A DNA stretch of 27,336 nucleotides from CAYTZN01 sp964442495 (GTDB lineage Bacteria; Pseudomonadota; Gammaproteobacteria; Legionellales; Legionellaceae): assembly GCA_964442495.1 (NCBI GenBank), contig CAYTZN010000021.1, positions 1 to 27,336 on the forward strand. Reading direction: 5' to 3'. Numbering within the stretch: position 1 is the first letter of the stretch; each line of letters begins with the position of its first letter. This document shows, piece after piece, positions 7,495-16,071 of this stretch. A program made the translations under genes and the position numbers. The notes below the pieces were generated by a model. That model saw only the letters and a program-made list of their open reading frames with translations, had not been told where the DNA came from and ran no database searches.

Positions 7495-8435
7495 TGAAAC
7501 TCGCTGTTTTGATGGATCCTTTGCATGTTTTAAAACCTTATAAAGACTCAACCGTTGCCATGCTTAAAAGCGCTCAATCGTTAGGGTGGGCTTGTTCTTA
7601 TTTTACATTGACCGATCTTTTTTGTTCAGAAGGTTGTGCTTATGCCAATGTTACGGCTTTAACAATAAAGGATGAAACAAAAGCCGATTGGGTAGATGTA
7701 ACCCCGATGGGTGTTAAGCCTTTAAGTGCGTTTGATATTATCCTGATGCGCAAAGACCCGCCCTTTGACATGGAATACATTTATGCCACTTATGCTTTAG
7801 AGTTGGCTGAGCGCGAAGGGGTTATCGTTGCTAATAAGCCGCAAAGTTTGCGGGATGCGAATGAGAAATTTTTTACATTGAATTTTCCCCAGTGTTGCCC
7901 TGAAACCTTGGTGAGTCGTGATATACAGCGGTTACGAGGTTTCTATCAACAACACCGTAATGTGATTTTTAAACCGCTAGAAGGCATGGGCGGGCGGGCT
8001 GTTTTTCATGTGAATGATGATGCCCGTAATTTATCCGTTATTTTAGAAGTGCTGACGCAGGGCGGTACGGTGAGTATCATGGCCCAGCAATACATTCCTG
8101 AGATCAGTACATTGGGTGATAAACGTATTTTATTGATCAATGGTGAACCTGTGCCTTTTGCATTGGCTCGGATTCCCTTAGCAGGTGAGTTAAGGGGTAA
8201 TTTAGCTGCGGGAGCAACTGGGCGGGTTGTTGAAATCACAACGAGGGATCGCTGGATTTGTGCTGAAATTGCGCCCACGTTGAAAAAAAAGGGGTTGTAT
8301 TTTGTAGGGATAGACGTGATAGGTGATTACTTAACCGAAATCAATGTAACGAGTCCTACGTGTATTTGTGAGATTTCTTCTGAAACAAAATTAGACATAT
8401 CGGGTGATTATTTGCGCTTTTTAGAGACTTTATAA
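7494..8435 (+). CDS. gshB: Glutathione synthetase
   Basis: Adds glycine to gamma-glutamylcysteine with ATP to complete glutathione. The 313-residue protein has the ATP-grasp fold signatures of the family: LAVLMDPLHVLKPYKDST at the N-terminus, RKDPPFDMEYIYATY, FKPLEGMGGRAVF, GDKRILLINGEPVPFALARI, and the metal/ATP-binding end VGIDVIGDYLTEINVTSPT. Its ATG overlaps the gshA stop by one base, with GGAGGGG just upstream inside gshA. Downstream, about 140 bases separate it from enhA. Confidence 0.97.
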   Translation: MKLAVLMDPLHVLKPYKDSTVAMLKSAQSLGWACSYFTLTDLFCSEGCAYANVTALTIKDETKADWVDVTPMGVKPLSAFDIILMRKDPPFDMEYIYATYALELAEREGVIVANKPQSLRDANEKFFTLNFPQCCPETLVSRDIQRLRGFYQQHRNVIFKPLEGMGGRAVFHVNDDARNLSVILEVLTQGGTVSIMAQQYIPEISTLGDKRILLINGEPVPFALARIPLAGELRGNLAAGATGRVVEITTRDRWICAEIAPTLKKKGLYFVGIDVIGDYLTEINVTSPTCICEISSETKLDISGDYLRFLETL

Positions 8436-8449
8436 CTTTATCTCATGAT

Positions 8450-8478
8450 TTTACACATTTATTTTAGATAAATACTAT
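8450..8478 (+). promoter_or_regulatory. Candidate promoter for enhABC
   Basis: TTTACA (8450-8455, 5/6 match to the -35) and TACTAT (8473-8478, 4/6 match to the -10) are separated by 17 bases. An overlapping TATACT (8476-8481) gives an alternative -10 but at 20-base spacing. The site lies about 100 bases before the enhA start, in the only gap between gshB and enhA, and is followed by a run of seven T. Transcription from upstream gshAB is also possible because no strong terminator hairpin is visible. Confidence 0.35.
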
Positions 8479-8576
8479 ACTTTTTTTAAACGTAGCCGAA
8501 ATGATGAAGAAGGGCGAAGGGTATTGTTAAAAGACGTGTTTCCTTTCGAATGTATGACAGAACTGGGAATCATGAG

Positions 8577-9425
8577 ATGAAAAAACTAGTGGCAGTGTTT
8601 GCATTAAGTTTACCCGTCATGGCGGTAGCAGCAACCGTAGAGGAACGGCCGATATATTACGGTCCTGGTTTATGTGCTTCGCCGCAATATCAATGTGTTA
8701 AAGTTGAACGTGGACAATCATGGGATAAACTTTTTCCTGATGAAACCCAACGTGATTTAGTTCAGCGGGTGAATCGTAGTTACAATTCTTTGTGGCCTGG
8801 AAAAGAAATTGTGGTGCCAAAGGATTTGGATCACGCAACGTTGCTAAATCTTTCACCTTTTCCACAAAAAATTTCAGAAAATGAAAAACAAGTTATTGTC
8901 GATCAAGACAAACTGGCCTGGGGTGCTTATGATGCACAAGGGCAATTGGTCAAATGGGGACCCATTGCTTCAGGCCGTGATAAATGCCCTGACAGCAATA
9001 ATGCCTGTCGCACATTGACGGGAATTTTTAGGGTTTTTAGTAAAGAAAATATTCATTGTAAATCAAATATTTTCCCCATCGGCAAGGGTGGTGCGAAAAT
9101 GCCTTATTGTATGTACTTTCATAAAGGTTTTGCATTGCATGGTTCAGACGATATTCCCGGTTACCGTGCAAGTCATGGGTGTGTTCGTTTATTTACCCGT
9201 GATGCTAAATGGTTAAACGAAGAGTTTGTTGATGCTATTAATGAAAAAACAAACACGATAGGCACTAAAGTTGTGATAAGGCCTGTGATTGGATCTGGTA
9301 AGGCGCTCACGCCTTCTACATCAGAGGCTAGTGCAATGCCCGTCGGTCAAAAAACGACGACCAAAGTTTATACCCCAGCTAAAGCAAGTGCCTGGGTAGA
9401 CCCTGATCACGCTCCATCAACATAA
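8577..9425 (+). CDS. enhA: EnhA: secreted L,D-transpeptidase (YkuD) protein
   Basis: Start chosen at ATG 8577, which begins a canonical signal peptide (MKKLVAVFALSLPVMAVAA) and has GGGA upstream; the frame extends to 8550 without support. The 282-residue product has a LysM-like stretch at about 36-70 (VERGQSWDKLF, WPGKEIVVP) and a YkuD catalytic domain with the invariant His188-Gly and the SHGCVRL signature (His200, Cys202, Arg204). This family forms 3-3 crosslinks in peptidoglycan or attaches proteins to it, in the periplasm. It is the first gene of the L. pneumophila enhABC locus, linked to enhanced host-cell entry; enhB follows after 10 bases. The C-terminal Thr/Ala/Lys-rich tail (about 245-282) is probably disordered. 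Confidence 0.93.
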   Translation: MKKLVAVFALSLPVMAVAATVEERPIYYGPGLCASPQYQCVKVERGQSWDKLFPDETQRDLVQRVNRSYNSLWPGKEIVVPKDLDHATLLNLSPFPQKISENEKQVIVDQDKLAWGAYDAQGQLVKWGPIASGRDKCPDSNNACRTLTGIFRVFSKENIHCKSNIFPIGKGGAKMPYCMYFHKGFALHGSDDIPGYRASHGCVRLFTRDAKWLNEEFVDAINEKTNTIGTKVVIRPVIGSGKALTPSTSEASAMPVGQKTTTKVYTPAKASAWVDPDHAPST

Positions 9426-9435
9426 ACCGAGACAA

Positions 9436-9966
9436 ATGATGAAAACAAATAAAAAAAGCTTAAAATTTGCTTCTCTGTTGTTTCTTTCACTTGTGGCAAC
9501 GGTTCCAGGATTTGCTGCTACGGCTGAAAAGGAGGACAACAGGTATCCTTTGGGTTGTAAAGATGTGGGCTATAAATTTAAATTAAAAGTGCTTAACCTG
9601 CTTCCCGAAGAGGCTGGTGAGCAGCAATCGCTTTATTTTATTTTTAATGCGTTGCCACAGGCCATTAATTTATATCAAATGCGTAAAGATGACAGTACGC
9701 GCAGTATGTACTTAAACCATGTTATTCGTGCACAACAATGGGCCGTATTGTCCACAAGTGAGAAAGAGCTTAAATACATTTGTACCATTGACGATGCGAA
9801 ACAAAGTTATGGAAAAATAGTTGATTGTTCACAAAGCCTTAAAGTTTGTGAGTATGCACGCGTGAAATATGGAATGAACAACAAAGGAAATTATTGGGTG
9901 GTCAACAGTAATAGCCGCGGTGGCGCTGTTAACGAAGTGATACATTATGGCATTATTCCTCGTTAA
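9436..9966 (+). CDS. enhB: EnhB: small secreted protein of the enh locus
   Basis: A 176-residue protein with an N-terminal signal peptide (basic MMKTNKKSLK, hydrophobic FASLLFLSLVATVPGFA, cut before ATAEK). The mature part is small, contains several cysteines (Cys in PLGCKD, KYICTIDD, VDCSQS, KVCEYA) that could form disulfides, and ends in a basic, Gly/Asn-rich stretch. I see no enzyme motif. Identification as EnhB rests on position between enhA (10 bases upstream) and enhC (53 bases downstream) and on size. The molecular role is not established. Confidence 0.85.
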   Translation: MMKTNKKSLKFASLLFLSLVATVPGFAATAEKEDNRYPLGCKDVGYKFKLKVLNLLPEEAGEQQSLYFIFNALPQAINLYQMRKDDSTRSMYLNHVIRAQQWAVLSTSEKELKYICTIDDAKQSYGKIVDCSQSLKVCEYARVKYGMNNKGNYWVVNSNSRGGAVNEVIHYGIIPR

Positions 9967-10019
9967 GAGGGTGTTTAATTGAGGTACTGTATCGCGCAAA
10001 ATGAATGAGGGGAAACACC

Positions 10020-13000
10020 ATGAAATCTGAAGCAGGGATCCCAACCAGAAACCTATTTTTATCAAGGTTTTTAATACCTTGGTTTTGTCTTGGCGCAACC
10101 CTCATCCCAAAGGTCGTCTTCGCTAATGAGGGGTTGGATGATTACCGTCAAGGTAATTATATAAAAGCCGCAGAAGTGTTTGGTTCAGCGCCTGTTAATG
10201 ATCCTGTGGTGGATTATTACACCGCACGGATGCGGTTGTATGGATATGGGCAGCTAAAAAACAACAGCACTGCATTGCGTTATTTTCAAAAAGCCGCAGA
10301 AAAGGGGTTTTTGCCGGCTCAAGATATTATGGCGCGCTATACTTTGTTAAAGGAAAAAAATCCTGAAAAAGCGTTATATTGGTTCAAGCTGGCTGCAGAT
10401 GCTAATGATGTACAAGCGCAAATGTATTGCGCTGCTGCCTACCTTTTTGGGGTAGGAACTAAAAAAAATCCGGACATGGCAAGGCGTTATTATATTGCTG
10501 CCGCTAGAAATGGTAATAGCATTGCGCAATATGCGTTAGCGGATCAATTTCTTGATAGTAAGCAGCTTGCAAGTAAAAAGCTTGGGTTAATTTGGTTAAA
10601 CAAAGCCGTGGCTCAAAATAATCCCGCAGCGCAATTAAAACTTGCAGAGTTATATAGGACGGGCACATTGGTTCCTCAGGACTTAGCACAAGCAAAGACC
10701 TTGATAGATCAAGCTATCGCTGCAGGTTATGCTCCCGCACTCTATCAAATGGGCGAACTTTTCCGTCAACAAAATGATTTTGTTCAAGCAAAAGAATGGT
10801 ACACAAAAGCGGTGGAGGCGCACTATAAACCCGCCGAAATTGCTATTGCGGGGCTTTACACCCAAGAAAAAAGTCCAATGTATGATTTGAACCAAGGCTT
10901 TTTGGTGATGTTAAAAGCCGCTCAAAACGGTTCTCCAGAGGCACAGCTTGCATTGTCAGCCATGTATAAAAAAGGTCAAGGCACGCCTGTGGATGAAAAT
11001 TTAGCGAATCAATGGCAAAAAACAGCAACAGAATCAATGAAAGGAACCCCTCTTGCTGCTGAAAAAAATGCGGCAGAATGGCTAAGTAATCGAAAAATTG
11101 AAACCATTGCCGCTAATGGTTATCAGTTAAAAGGAATTTTTAGTGATTGGACAAACCCTGATGCTTTAAAAGAAAACAATTATAACCAGTCCCCACAAAT
11201 GGACATATTGACTCGTGAGGTGTTGTACAAGCCTAAGTTTCTCATGACGAATCCCAATGAAATCGCTATTAGTGAATTTTACGATGCGCTTGCCACAACA
11301 TTAGGAAATATTTCAGGATCTGAAGAGGTGGCGTTCCCTCGTTATGCGCTAGATGCATCACTAGCGTCTTTGGACCAAACCAAAGATAAAGCTCGGATTG
11401 ATGCGCTTGAAGGGCGAGCGGATCTTGGTGATACAACGGCACAATTTAGTATGGGTCAGCTTTATGAACATGGGATTGGGGTAAATCAAAACCTCGAGAC
11501 GGCCATGAAGTATTATGAGCAAGGCTCGGCTCAGCAAGATTTACGGGCAGAATATAACCTTGGGATGGTCTATTTAGAGGGCAAGGGTATTCCTGCAGAT
11601 TATCAAAAAGCCATCTCATTGTTGAGGGATGCAGCTTTTAAAGGCAATGATTACGCACAATTTGTTTTAGCTCGAATCAGTGAGCAAGGGTATCGAAACC
11701 CTGCGGGTGAGATTGCTATTCAACCTAACGCCGAGCAAGCCCTTGCAATGTATGAGCTTGCATCGGTTAACGATTATGGTCCTGCACAATACCGTTTAGC
11801 GGAAATGCTTGTGCGTGAAAAACCTGCAGACATGAGTGTTGCTACCAAACAAAAACGTAGCGCCATCATTAAAAAATTATACGAGGGAGCTTTTGCTGCG
11901 GGGGTTGAGCAAGCAGCACTTCCTCTTGCATATTTTAATGCTATGGATGCGGACAAAGCTAAGCAGGCCCAGGCCGTTGATGTGGCCAAAAAAGGCGCTG
12001 ATGCTGGGAATGTGGGGGCCGCGTTGTTGCTAGGTCTTTTGTATGCTCGTGGTATTGCCGTTGAAAATAATCCTGATGAAGCGCTGAAATGGTATGAAAA
12101 AGCATCGTTAAATCCTGTGGGTGCTTTTATATTAGGCACTTATCTTAGTCAAGGCATGGGCATTGATAAAGACTTGCAAAAAGGAAAGTCTTTATTAGAG
12201 CAAGCTGCTAATGCTGGGTTTTCATACGCTAATCTTAATTTAGCTGTCTTAAAGCACCAGGCGGGAGAAGTGTTTTTACCAGAGCTTGAGAAGGCATTGG
12301 CTTTGGGCAATAGCACAGCCGGGTTATTATTAGCCGATTATTATTTATCGGAAGCAAATGATGATAAACAGATGCAGCAGGCACGCGATATTTATCAACA
12401 TTTTGCAGACAAGGGCGATAAAGATGGTCAATTAAAACTTGGGTTCATGTTGGATAAAGGTTTAGGTGGGTCTGTTGATATTGCCAATGCTCAAAAGTGG
12501 TATGGATTAGCTGCTGAGCAAGGTCAGGTTGTTGCACAGTATTTATTAGGCAATCTTTATCAATTGGGCCGTTTGAGCGTTCAACCTGATTATGCAGAGG
12601 CAAAGAAATGGTACAGTAGTGCTCAAAGTAGTTATGCTCCTGCAGCTGTTGCCTTGGCTTTTATTTATGACACCGTCGATGATGATTATCAACATGCCTT
12701 CCTTGGTTATCAAAAGGCTGCAGAAAAGCATGACCCGATTGGTGAGTTTAATTTAGGCCTCATGTATGAAAAAGGGAAAGGCCTACCTGCAGATTTTCTA
12801 AAAGCAAAAGAGTGGTACGAGGCTGCTGCCCAACAAGGTCATCGACAAGCGATGGTGCAATTGGCGGGTTTGTATTTTAATGGTCTTGTGGGTGCACGTG
12901 ATGATGAAAAAGCGTATGAGTGGTACCAAAAGGCGGCAGCATTAGGGGATCGTGATGCTTTGTATCAATTGGGCTTGTTATCAGAAACTGGCGTGGCCAC

Positions 13001-13553
13001 AACACTCGATTTTACAAAAGCACTTCATTATTACCAACAGTCCGCTGACAAAGGCAATGCTAAGGCGAAGCTTGCTTTAGCACGAATGTACCAATATGGA
13101 ATAGGTGTTCCCAAAGATTTACAGCAAGCCGCCAAATATTATAAAGAGCTGGCGCTGTTAGGCAATGCTTATGCAGAATACCAATTGGCAACGTTTTATT
13201 ACGAAGGGATTGAAGACGGTAAGCGTATGCCGGAAAAGGGCAAGCAGTTATTACAGAGTGCTGATGAAAATGGCAGTTTACAGGCTCGAAGAGCGCTGCA
13301 ATGGTTAAGCGCCCAATCGGAAAATCGCACAAGCTTTATTGAGCCTTTAGCCATGCGTCAAATGCCAGCGCTAGCGTCGCGGCCTGTTGATCTCATGTAT
13401 TTTGATGCATTAAATGATTGGAATCGTGGTGATGAATTATCCTCTCGCCGCACTCTTGATCAAATCATGACGCAATTTCCAAACTACATTCCCGCTAAAC
13501 GCGCTTATGAGCAATTAACGTCGCAACTAAACCCAAAAGGCACTGTCAGTTAA
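10020..13553 (+). CDS. enhC: EnhC: giant periplasmic Sel1-repeat protein
   Basis: Start set at ATG 10020, with GAGGGGAAA just upstream, which gives a signal peptide (FLIPWFCLGATLIPKVVFA, cut before NEGLDD); an in-frame ATG at 10005 precedes the ribosome binding site. The 1177-residue protein is almost entirely Sel1-like repeats of about 36 residues (pattern A-x-x-x-LGxxYxxGxGVxxDxxxAxxWYxxAA), clearest at about 470-560 and 800-1080, with a repeat-poor stretch near 340-440. In L. pneumophila EnhC is periplasmic, inhibits the soluble lytic transglycosylase Slt and so limits release of NOD1-stimulating muropeptides, supporting growth in macrophages. It is the last gene of enhABC. Confidence 0.95.
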   Translation: MKSEAGIPTRNLFLSRFLIPWFCLGATLIPKVVFANEGLDDYRQGNYIKAAEVFGSAPVNDPVVDYYTARMRLYGYGQLKNNSTALRYFQKAAEKGFLPAQDIMARYTLLKEKNPEKALYWFKLAADANDVQAQMYCAAAYLFGVGTKKNPDMARRYYIAAARNGNSIAQYALADQFLDSKQLASKKLGLIWLNKAVAQNNPAAQLKLAELYRTGTLVPQDLAQAKTLIDQAIAAGYAPALYQMGELFRQQNDFVQAKEWYTKAVEAHYKPAEIAIAGLYTQEKSPMYDLNQGFLVMLKAAQNGSPEAQLALSAMYKKGQGTPVDENLANQWQKTATESMKGTPLAAEKNAAEWLSNRKIETIAANGYQLKGIFSDWTNPDALKENNYNQSPQMDILTREVLYKPKFLMTNPNEIAISEFYDALATTLGNISGSEEVAFPRYALDASLASLDQTKDKARIDALEGRADLGDTTAQFSMGQLYEHGIGVNQNLETAMKYYEQGSAQQDLRAEYNLGMVYLEGKGIPADYQKAISLLRDAAFKGNDYAQFVLARISEQGYRNPAGEIAIQPNAEQALAMYELASVNDYGPAQYRLAEMLVREKPADMSVATKQKRSAIIKKLYEGAFAAGVEQAALPLAYFNAMDADKAKQAQAVDVAKKGADAGNVGAALLLGLLYARGIAVENNPDEALKWYEKASLNPVGAFILGTYLSQGMGIDKDLQKGKSLLEQAANAGFSYANLNLAVLKHQAGEVFLPELEKALALGNSTAGLLLADYYLSEANDDKQMQQARDIYQHFADKGDKDGQLKLGFMLDKGLGGSVDIANAQKWYGLAAEQGQVVAQYLLGNLYQLGRLSVQPDYAEAKKWYSSAQSSYAPAAVALAFIYDTVDDDYQHAFLGYQKAAEKHDPIGEFNLGLMYEKGKGLPADFLKAKEWYEAAAQQGHRQAMVQLAGLYFNGLVGARDDEKAYEWYQKAAALGDRDALYQLGLLSETGVATTLDFTKALHYYQQSADKGNAKAKLALARMYQYGIGVPKDLQQAAKYYKELALLGNAYAEYQLATFYYEGIEDGKRMPEKGKQLLQSADENGSLQARRALQWLSAQSENRTSFIEPLAMRQMPALASRPVDLMYFDALNDWNRGDELSSRRTLDQIMTQFPNYIPAKRAYEQLTSQLNPKGTVS

Positions 13554-13598
13554 CAACAAAACCAAGCAGCGATAAGTGTTATTCAGTGGGGGGTGGTG

Positions 13599-15251
13599 AT
13601 GAGTAAAATCACAATCGGTAACTATTTGTTAAAACGTTTATTAGAGCTTGGTATTTATGATGTTTTTGGTGTGCCGGGTGATTATAACCTTATTTTTTTA
13701 GATGAGATTGTAAATTTTAAAGGGATAGAGTGGGTCGGTAATTGCAACGAGTTAAACGCGGCTTATGCTGCTGATGGTTATGCACGCATAAAGGGTGCGG
13801 CAGCCCTTGTTACAACGTTTGGTGTGGGAGAATTAAGTGCGATAAATGGTGTTGCTGGTAGTTATGCTGAATATTTACCGGTGGTTAACATTGTTGGTGC
13901 ACCTTCCACCACTCTTCAAAAGGCCCGAGCTATCATGCACCATACGTTTGGTGCAGGTGATTTTAGTGTTTTTATTCACATGTATGAAAAGCTTTCTGCG
14001 GCTGTGGCAGTATTGGATTGTCCTGAAACGGCTGCAAAACGCATTGATGACGCCCTAGAAATTTGTTGGGTAAAAAAACAACCGGTTTATATTAGTTTAC
14101 CGAGTGATATGGTGAACGTAGAGATTTCCAAACCGAAGAAGCCTTTGCATCTTGCTTACCCTGATTCAGATAAAGACGCTGTTAATGAATTGGTCGCACG
14201 AACGGTAGCACTTATTCGTCATGCTCGATCGCCGGTGATTTTGGCCGATATATGCGCTTCACGTCATAATATGAAAGCGTTATTACACAAGCTTCTTGAT
14301 GAAACAGGAATGCCTTTTGCTACCATGAACATGGGTAAAGGTATTATTAATGAATCACATCGTAATTATATAGGTATCTATAATGGTGATTATAGTAGCC
14401 TAGGGGTTCAAAAAAGGGTTGAATCATCTGATTGCATTATCGCCTTTGGATCATTAATGTCAGATTTTAATACGGGTGGATTTACCTCCAACATTGATGC
14501 TAATGCGTTGGTTGAAATTCACAGTGATCATGTAAAAGTTCGTCATTCAATGTATCATGGCGTGTATTTTAATGCGGTTATTCCTGCGTTAATTAAAGCA
14601 CTTTCAGGCTATAAGCATCATGAGACAACAACTTGCCCTTTGTTGGACGTTTATAAACCTACAGATGATAAAATCACGCAAAAACGGTTTTGGAATAGCA
14701 TGGCTCACTATTTCAAGCGCAGTGATATTATTGTGGCTGAAACAGGAACGAGCATGTTTGGCTTGTTAGAAACAAGGGTTCCTGATGATGCAACGGTTAT
14801 TGCTCAATCTCTTTGGGGTTCTATTGGGTATTCTGTGGGTGCCATGATGGGTGCGGCCCTTGCGGCACCTAAACGACGGACGATTCTTTTTGTCGGGGAT
14901 GGCTCCTTTCAATTATCAGCACAAGAAATATCAACCGCTATTAAGCATCATTTAACGCCTATTATTTTTTTATTAAACAACAATGGGTACACCATTGAGC
15001 GTGTTATTCATGGGGCTAAAATGATGTATAACGATATCCAGCCATGGGATTATGCCAAATTACCGGCTATTTTTGGTTCAGCGGTTTATAGCGTTAAAGT
15101 AAACACAGAACATGACTTGGCAGCGGCCCTTCTAGAAGTGCGCCATCATCAAGATAAATTATGCTTTATTGAGGTCAAGATGGATTGGGATGATTGCCCT
15201 GAAAATTTGCGTTTATTGGGCAAGGCTTGTGATGTAAAAAACAGTAAATAG
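13599..15251 (+). CDS. Pyruvate/indolepyruvate-type 2-oxo acid decarboxylase
   Basis: ThDP-dependent non-oxidative decarboxylase. ATG 13599 is preferred over two in-frame GTGs just upstream because GGGG (13588-13591) then has good spacing. The 550-residue protein has the whole family set: GVPGDYNL near the N-terminus, catalytic Glu51 in GNCNELNAAYAADGYAR, the His-His pair at 114-115 (IMHHTFG) diagnostic for pyruvate and indolepyruvate decarboxylases, and the ThDP/Mg motif GDGSF (433-437) to NNNGYTIE. It would yield acetaldehyde or another aldehyde plus CO2; the substrate cannot be read from sequence. No alcohol dehydrogenase gene is adjacent, so an ethanol pathway is not implied. It begins 45 bases after enhC. 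Confidence 0.93.
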   Translation: MSKITIGNYLLKRLLELGIYDVFGVPGDYNLIFLDEIVNFKGIEWVGNCNELNAAYAADGYARIKGAAALVTTFGVGELSAINGVAGSYAEYLPVVNIVGAPSTTLQKARAIMHHTFGAGDFSVFIHMYEKLSAAVAVLDCPETAAKRIDDALEICWVKKQPVYISLPSDMVNVEISKPKKPLHLAYPDSDKDAVNELVARTVALIRHARSPVILADICASRHNMKALLHKLLDETGMPFATMNMGKGIINESHRNYIGIYNGDYSSLGVQKRVESSDCIIAFGSLMSDFNTGGFTSNIDANALVEIHSDHVKVRHSMYHGVYFNAVIPALIKALSGYKHHETTTCPLLDVYKPTDDKITQKRFWNSMAHYFKRSDIIVAETGTSMFGLLETRVPDDATVIAQSLWGSIGYSVGAMMGAALAAPKRRTILFVGDGSFQLSAQEISTAIKHHLTPIIFLLNNNGYTIERVIHGAKMMYNDIQPWDYAKLPAIFGSAVYSVKVNTEHDLAAALLEVRHHQDKLCFIEVKMDWDDCPENLRLLGKACDVKNSK

Positions 15252-15319
15252 TTGTGCTTTTAATGTTCTGAACATTCTTCATTTAAACGATAATAGACAA
15301 TTTGATTTATTTAATAGAA

Positions 15320-15342
15320 CCGAACCAGCATAGCCGGTTCGG
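15320..15342. terminator. Hairpin between convergent decarboxylase and rpsT genes
   Basis: CCGAACC (15320-15326) pairs perfectly with GGTTCGG (15336-15342) around a 9-base loop. It lies between the ends of the convergent decarboxylase and rpsT genes, where a bidirectional terminator is expected. On the plus strand it is followed by GTGTTTTC, a short T run; on the minus strand the following sequence is only mildly T-rich, so intrinsic termination may be weak. Confidence 0.45.
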
Positions 15343-15376
15343 GTGTTTTCGAACTTAGAGCGACGGAAACGCTGGA

Positions 15377-15643
15377 TTAAGCAGCCATTGCTTTAACGCG
15401 AGCGCTCAGGCGGCTTTTAATACGGGCAGCTTTATTTTTGTGCAATAAACCTTTGCTGGCTGCTTTATCAATAATAGGTTGAGCTTTGGTGTAAGCAGCT
15501 CGTGCGGCTTCATGATCACCAGCTTCGACTGCTTTGAGAACCGCTTTAATGAAGGTACGATACATAGAACGCGCACTGGCATTGTGCAGGCGAATTTTTA
15601 CGTTTTGACGCGCGCGTTTAATTGCTGACTTAATATTTGCCAC
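15377..15643 (-). CDS. rpsT: 30S ribosomal protein S20
   Basis: Primary 16S rRNA binding protein of the small subunit, 88 residues, the normal length. The Lys/Arg-rich N-terminus ANIKSAIKRARQNVKIR and the end NKAARIKSRLSARVKAM are typical. The start is GTG (CAC at 15641-15643), with GGAG about seven bases upstream. A non-AUG start recalls E. coli rpsT, whose UUG start takes part in autogenous translational control; a similar role here is inference. In several gammaproteobacteria rpsT is divergent from murJ; here an extra gene sits between them. Confidence 0.97.
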   Translation of the reverse strand: MANIKSAIKRARQNVKIRLHNASARSMYRTFIKAVLKAVEAGDHEAARAAYTKAQPIIDKAASKGLLHKNKAARIKSRLSARVKAMAA

Positions 15644-15682
15644 TTACAATCTCCACAGATACAAATATAACAAAAGATGTTA

Positions 15683-15711
15683 ATCATGCCCTGTTTATCG
15701 GAAAGAGTCAA
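15683..15711 (-). promoter_or_regulatory. Sigma-70 promoter for rpsT
   Basis: Reading the minus strand, TTGACT (complement of 15706-15711, 5/6) is followed after exactly 17 bases by CATGAT (complement of 15683-15688, 4/6). It would start transcription about 35 bases before the GTG start of rpsT. The spacing and near-consensus -35 make this the most convincing promoter in the window. Confidence 0.6.
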
Positions 15712-16022
15712 TATGGCCTAACAGAAAATAGACGCGAGATAACCAACCTATACGTTTGAAATGCTTCTGTCAAGGCTACAATTTGTCTTCAGGTCAAAAG
15801 CATAAGTGTCTAATAAATTTATGCGCCGTATCTAGCAATCTAACAAGACTCATGGATCCTGCGGACAAGCAGCGGGACGTTGGAATTAAGTCCAAATAAA
15901 TCAAAGACAAATCTCTTTGTGCTTTTTTGTTCACACATGCTCATACCCTTAATTTGTCTTCTTTGCGCTTAATTGAAGGAAACTATTGGCACTTTTTTTG
16001 ATATTTCTATATCTTTAAGAGC
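15712..16022. other. Intergenic region between rpsT and the HAD-like gene
   Basis: The gene-free stretch from 15644 to 16071 holds the rpsT promoter, the second palindromic repeat (15852-15883) and a candidate promoter for the plus-strand gene. Otherwise it is AT-rich and I see no ORF with a ribosome binding site. The 11-mer AATTTGTCTTC occurs twice (near 15780 and near 15952), which may be chance. There is no tRNA-like fold or obvious small-RNA terminator. Confidence 0.5.
15852..15883. repeat. Palindromic GC-rich dispersed repeat, copy 2
   Basis: Matches the copy at 119-151 over about 32 bases with five substitutions and one single-base gap. The stem is TCCTGC-GG (15857-15864) with CAGCGGGA (15870-15877); it has one T-G wobble and one G-A mismatch. 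The outer G-C pair of copy 1 (125/144) is replaced by C-G here (15858/15876), a compensatory change that suggests the hairpin is what is conserved. It lies between rpsT and the HAD-like gene. Confidence 0.65.
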
Positions 16023-16051
16023 TTGTAATAAAAAATTTAATTGACTATAAA
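16023..16051 (+). promoter_or_regulatory. Candidate promoter of the HAD-like gene
   Basis: TTGTAA (16023-16028, 4/6) and TATAAA (16046-16051, 5/6) are separated by 17 bases. Transcription would begin near 16058, leaving a leader of about 14 bases with AGGA (16062-16065) placed six bases before the ATG at 16072. No PmrA-like tandem site is seen here, unlike the other effector-like gene. Confidence 0.4.
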
Positions 16052-16071
16052 TCCTTTGTTTAGGAACTCTG

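Noticed and set aside
11944..11970. GGATGCGGACAAAGC resembling the palindromic repeat
   Set aside because: Lies in the enhC frame as ordinary Sel1-repeat coding sequence and lacks the complementary arm.
11774..12139. 121-codon minus-strand ORF inside enhC
   Set aside because: Shadow of the Ala-rich Sel1 repeats; no start signal.
10020..13553. Tandem DNA repeats within enhC
   Set aside because: The repetition is at protein level (Sel1 repeats); the nucleotide sequence of the units has diverged.
15629..15637. CTTAATATT, a perfect PmrA half-site
   Set aside because: Single copy, no second half at the 11-base period, and inside the rpsT coding sequence (Lys-Ser-Ala region).
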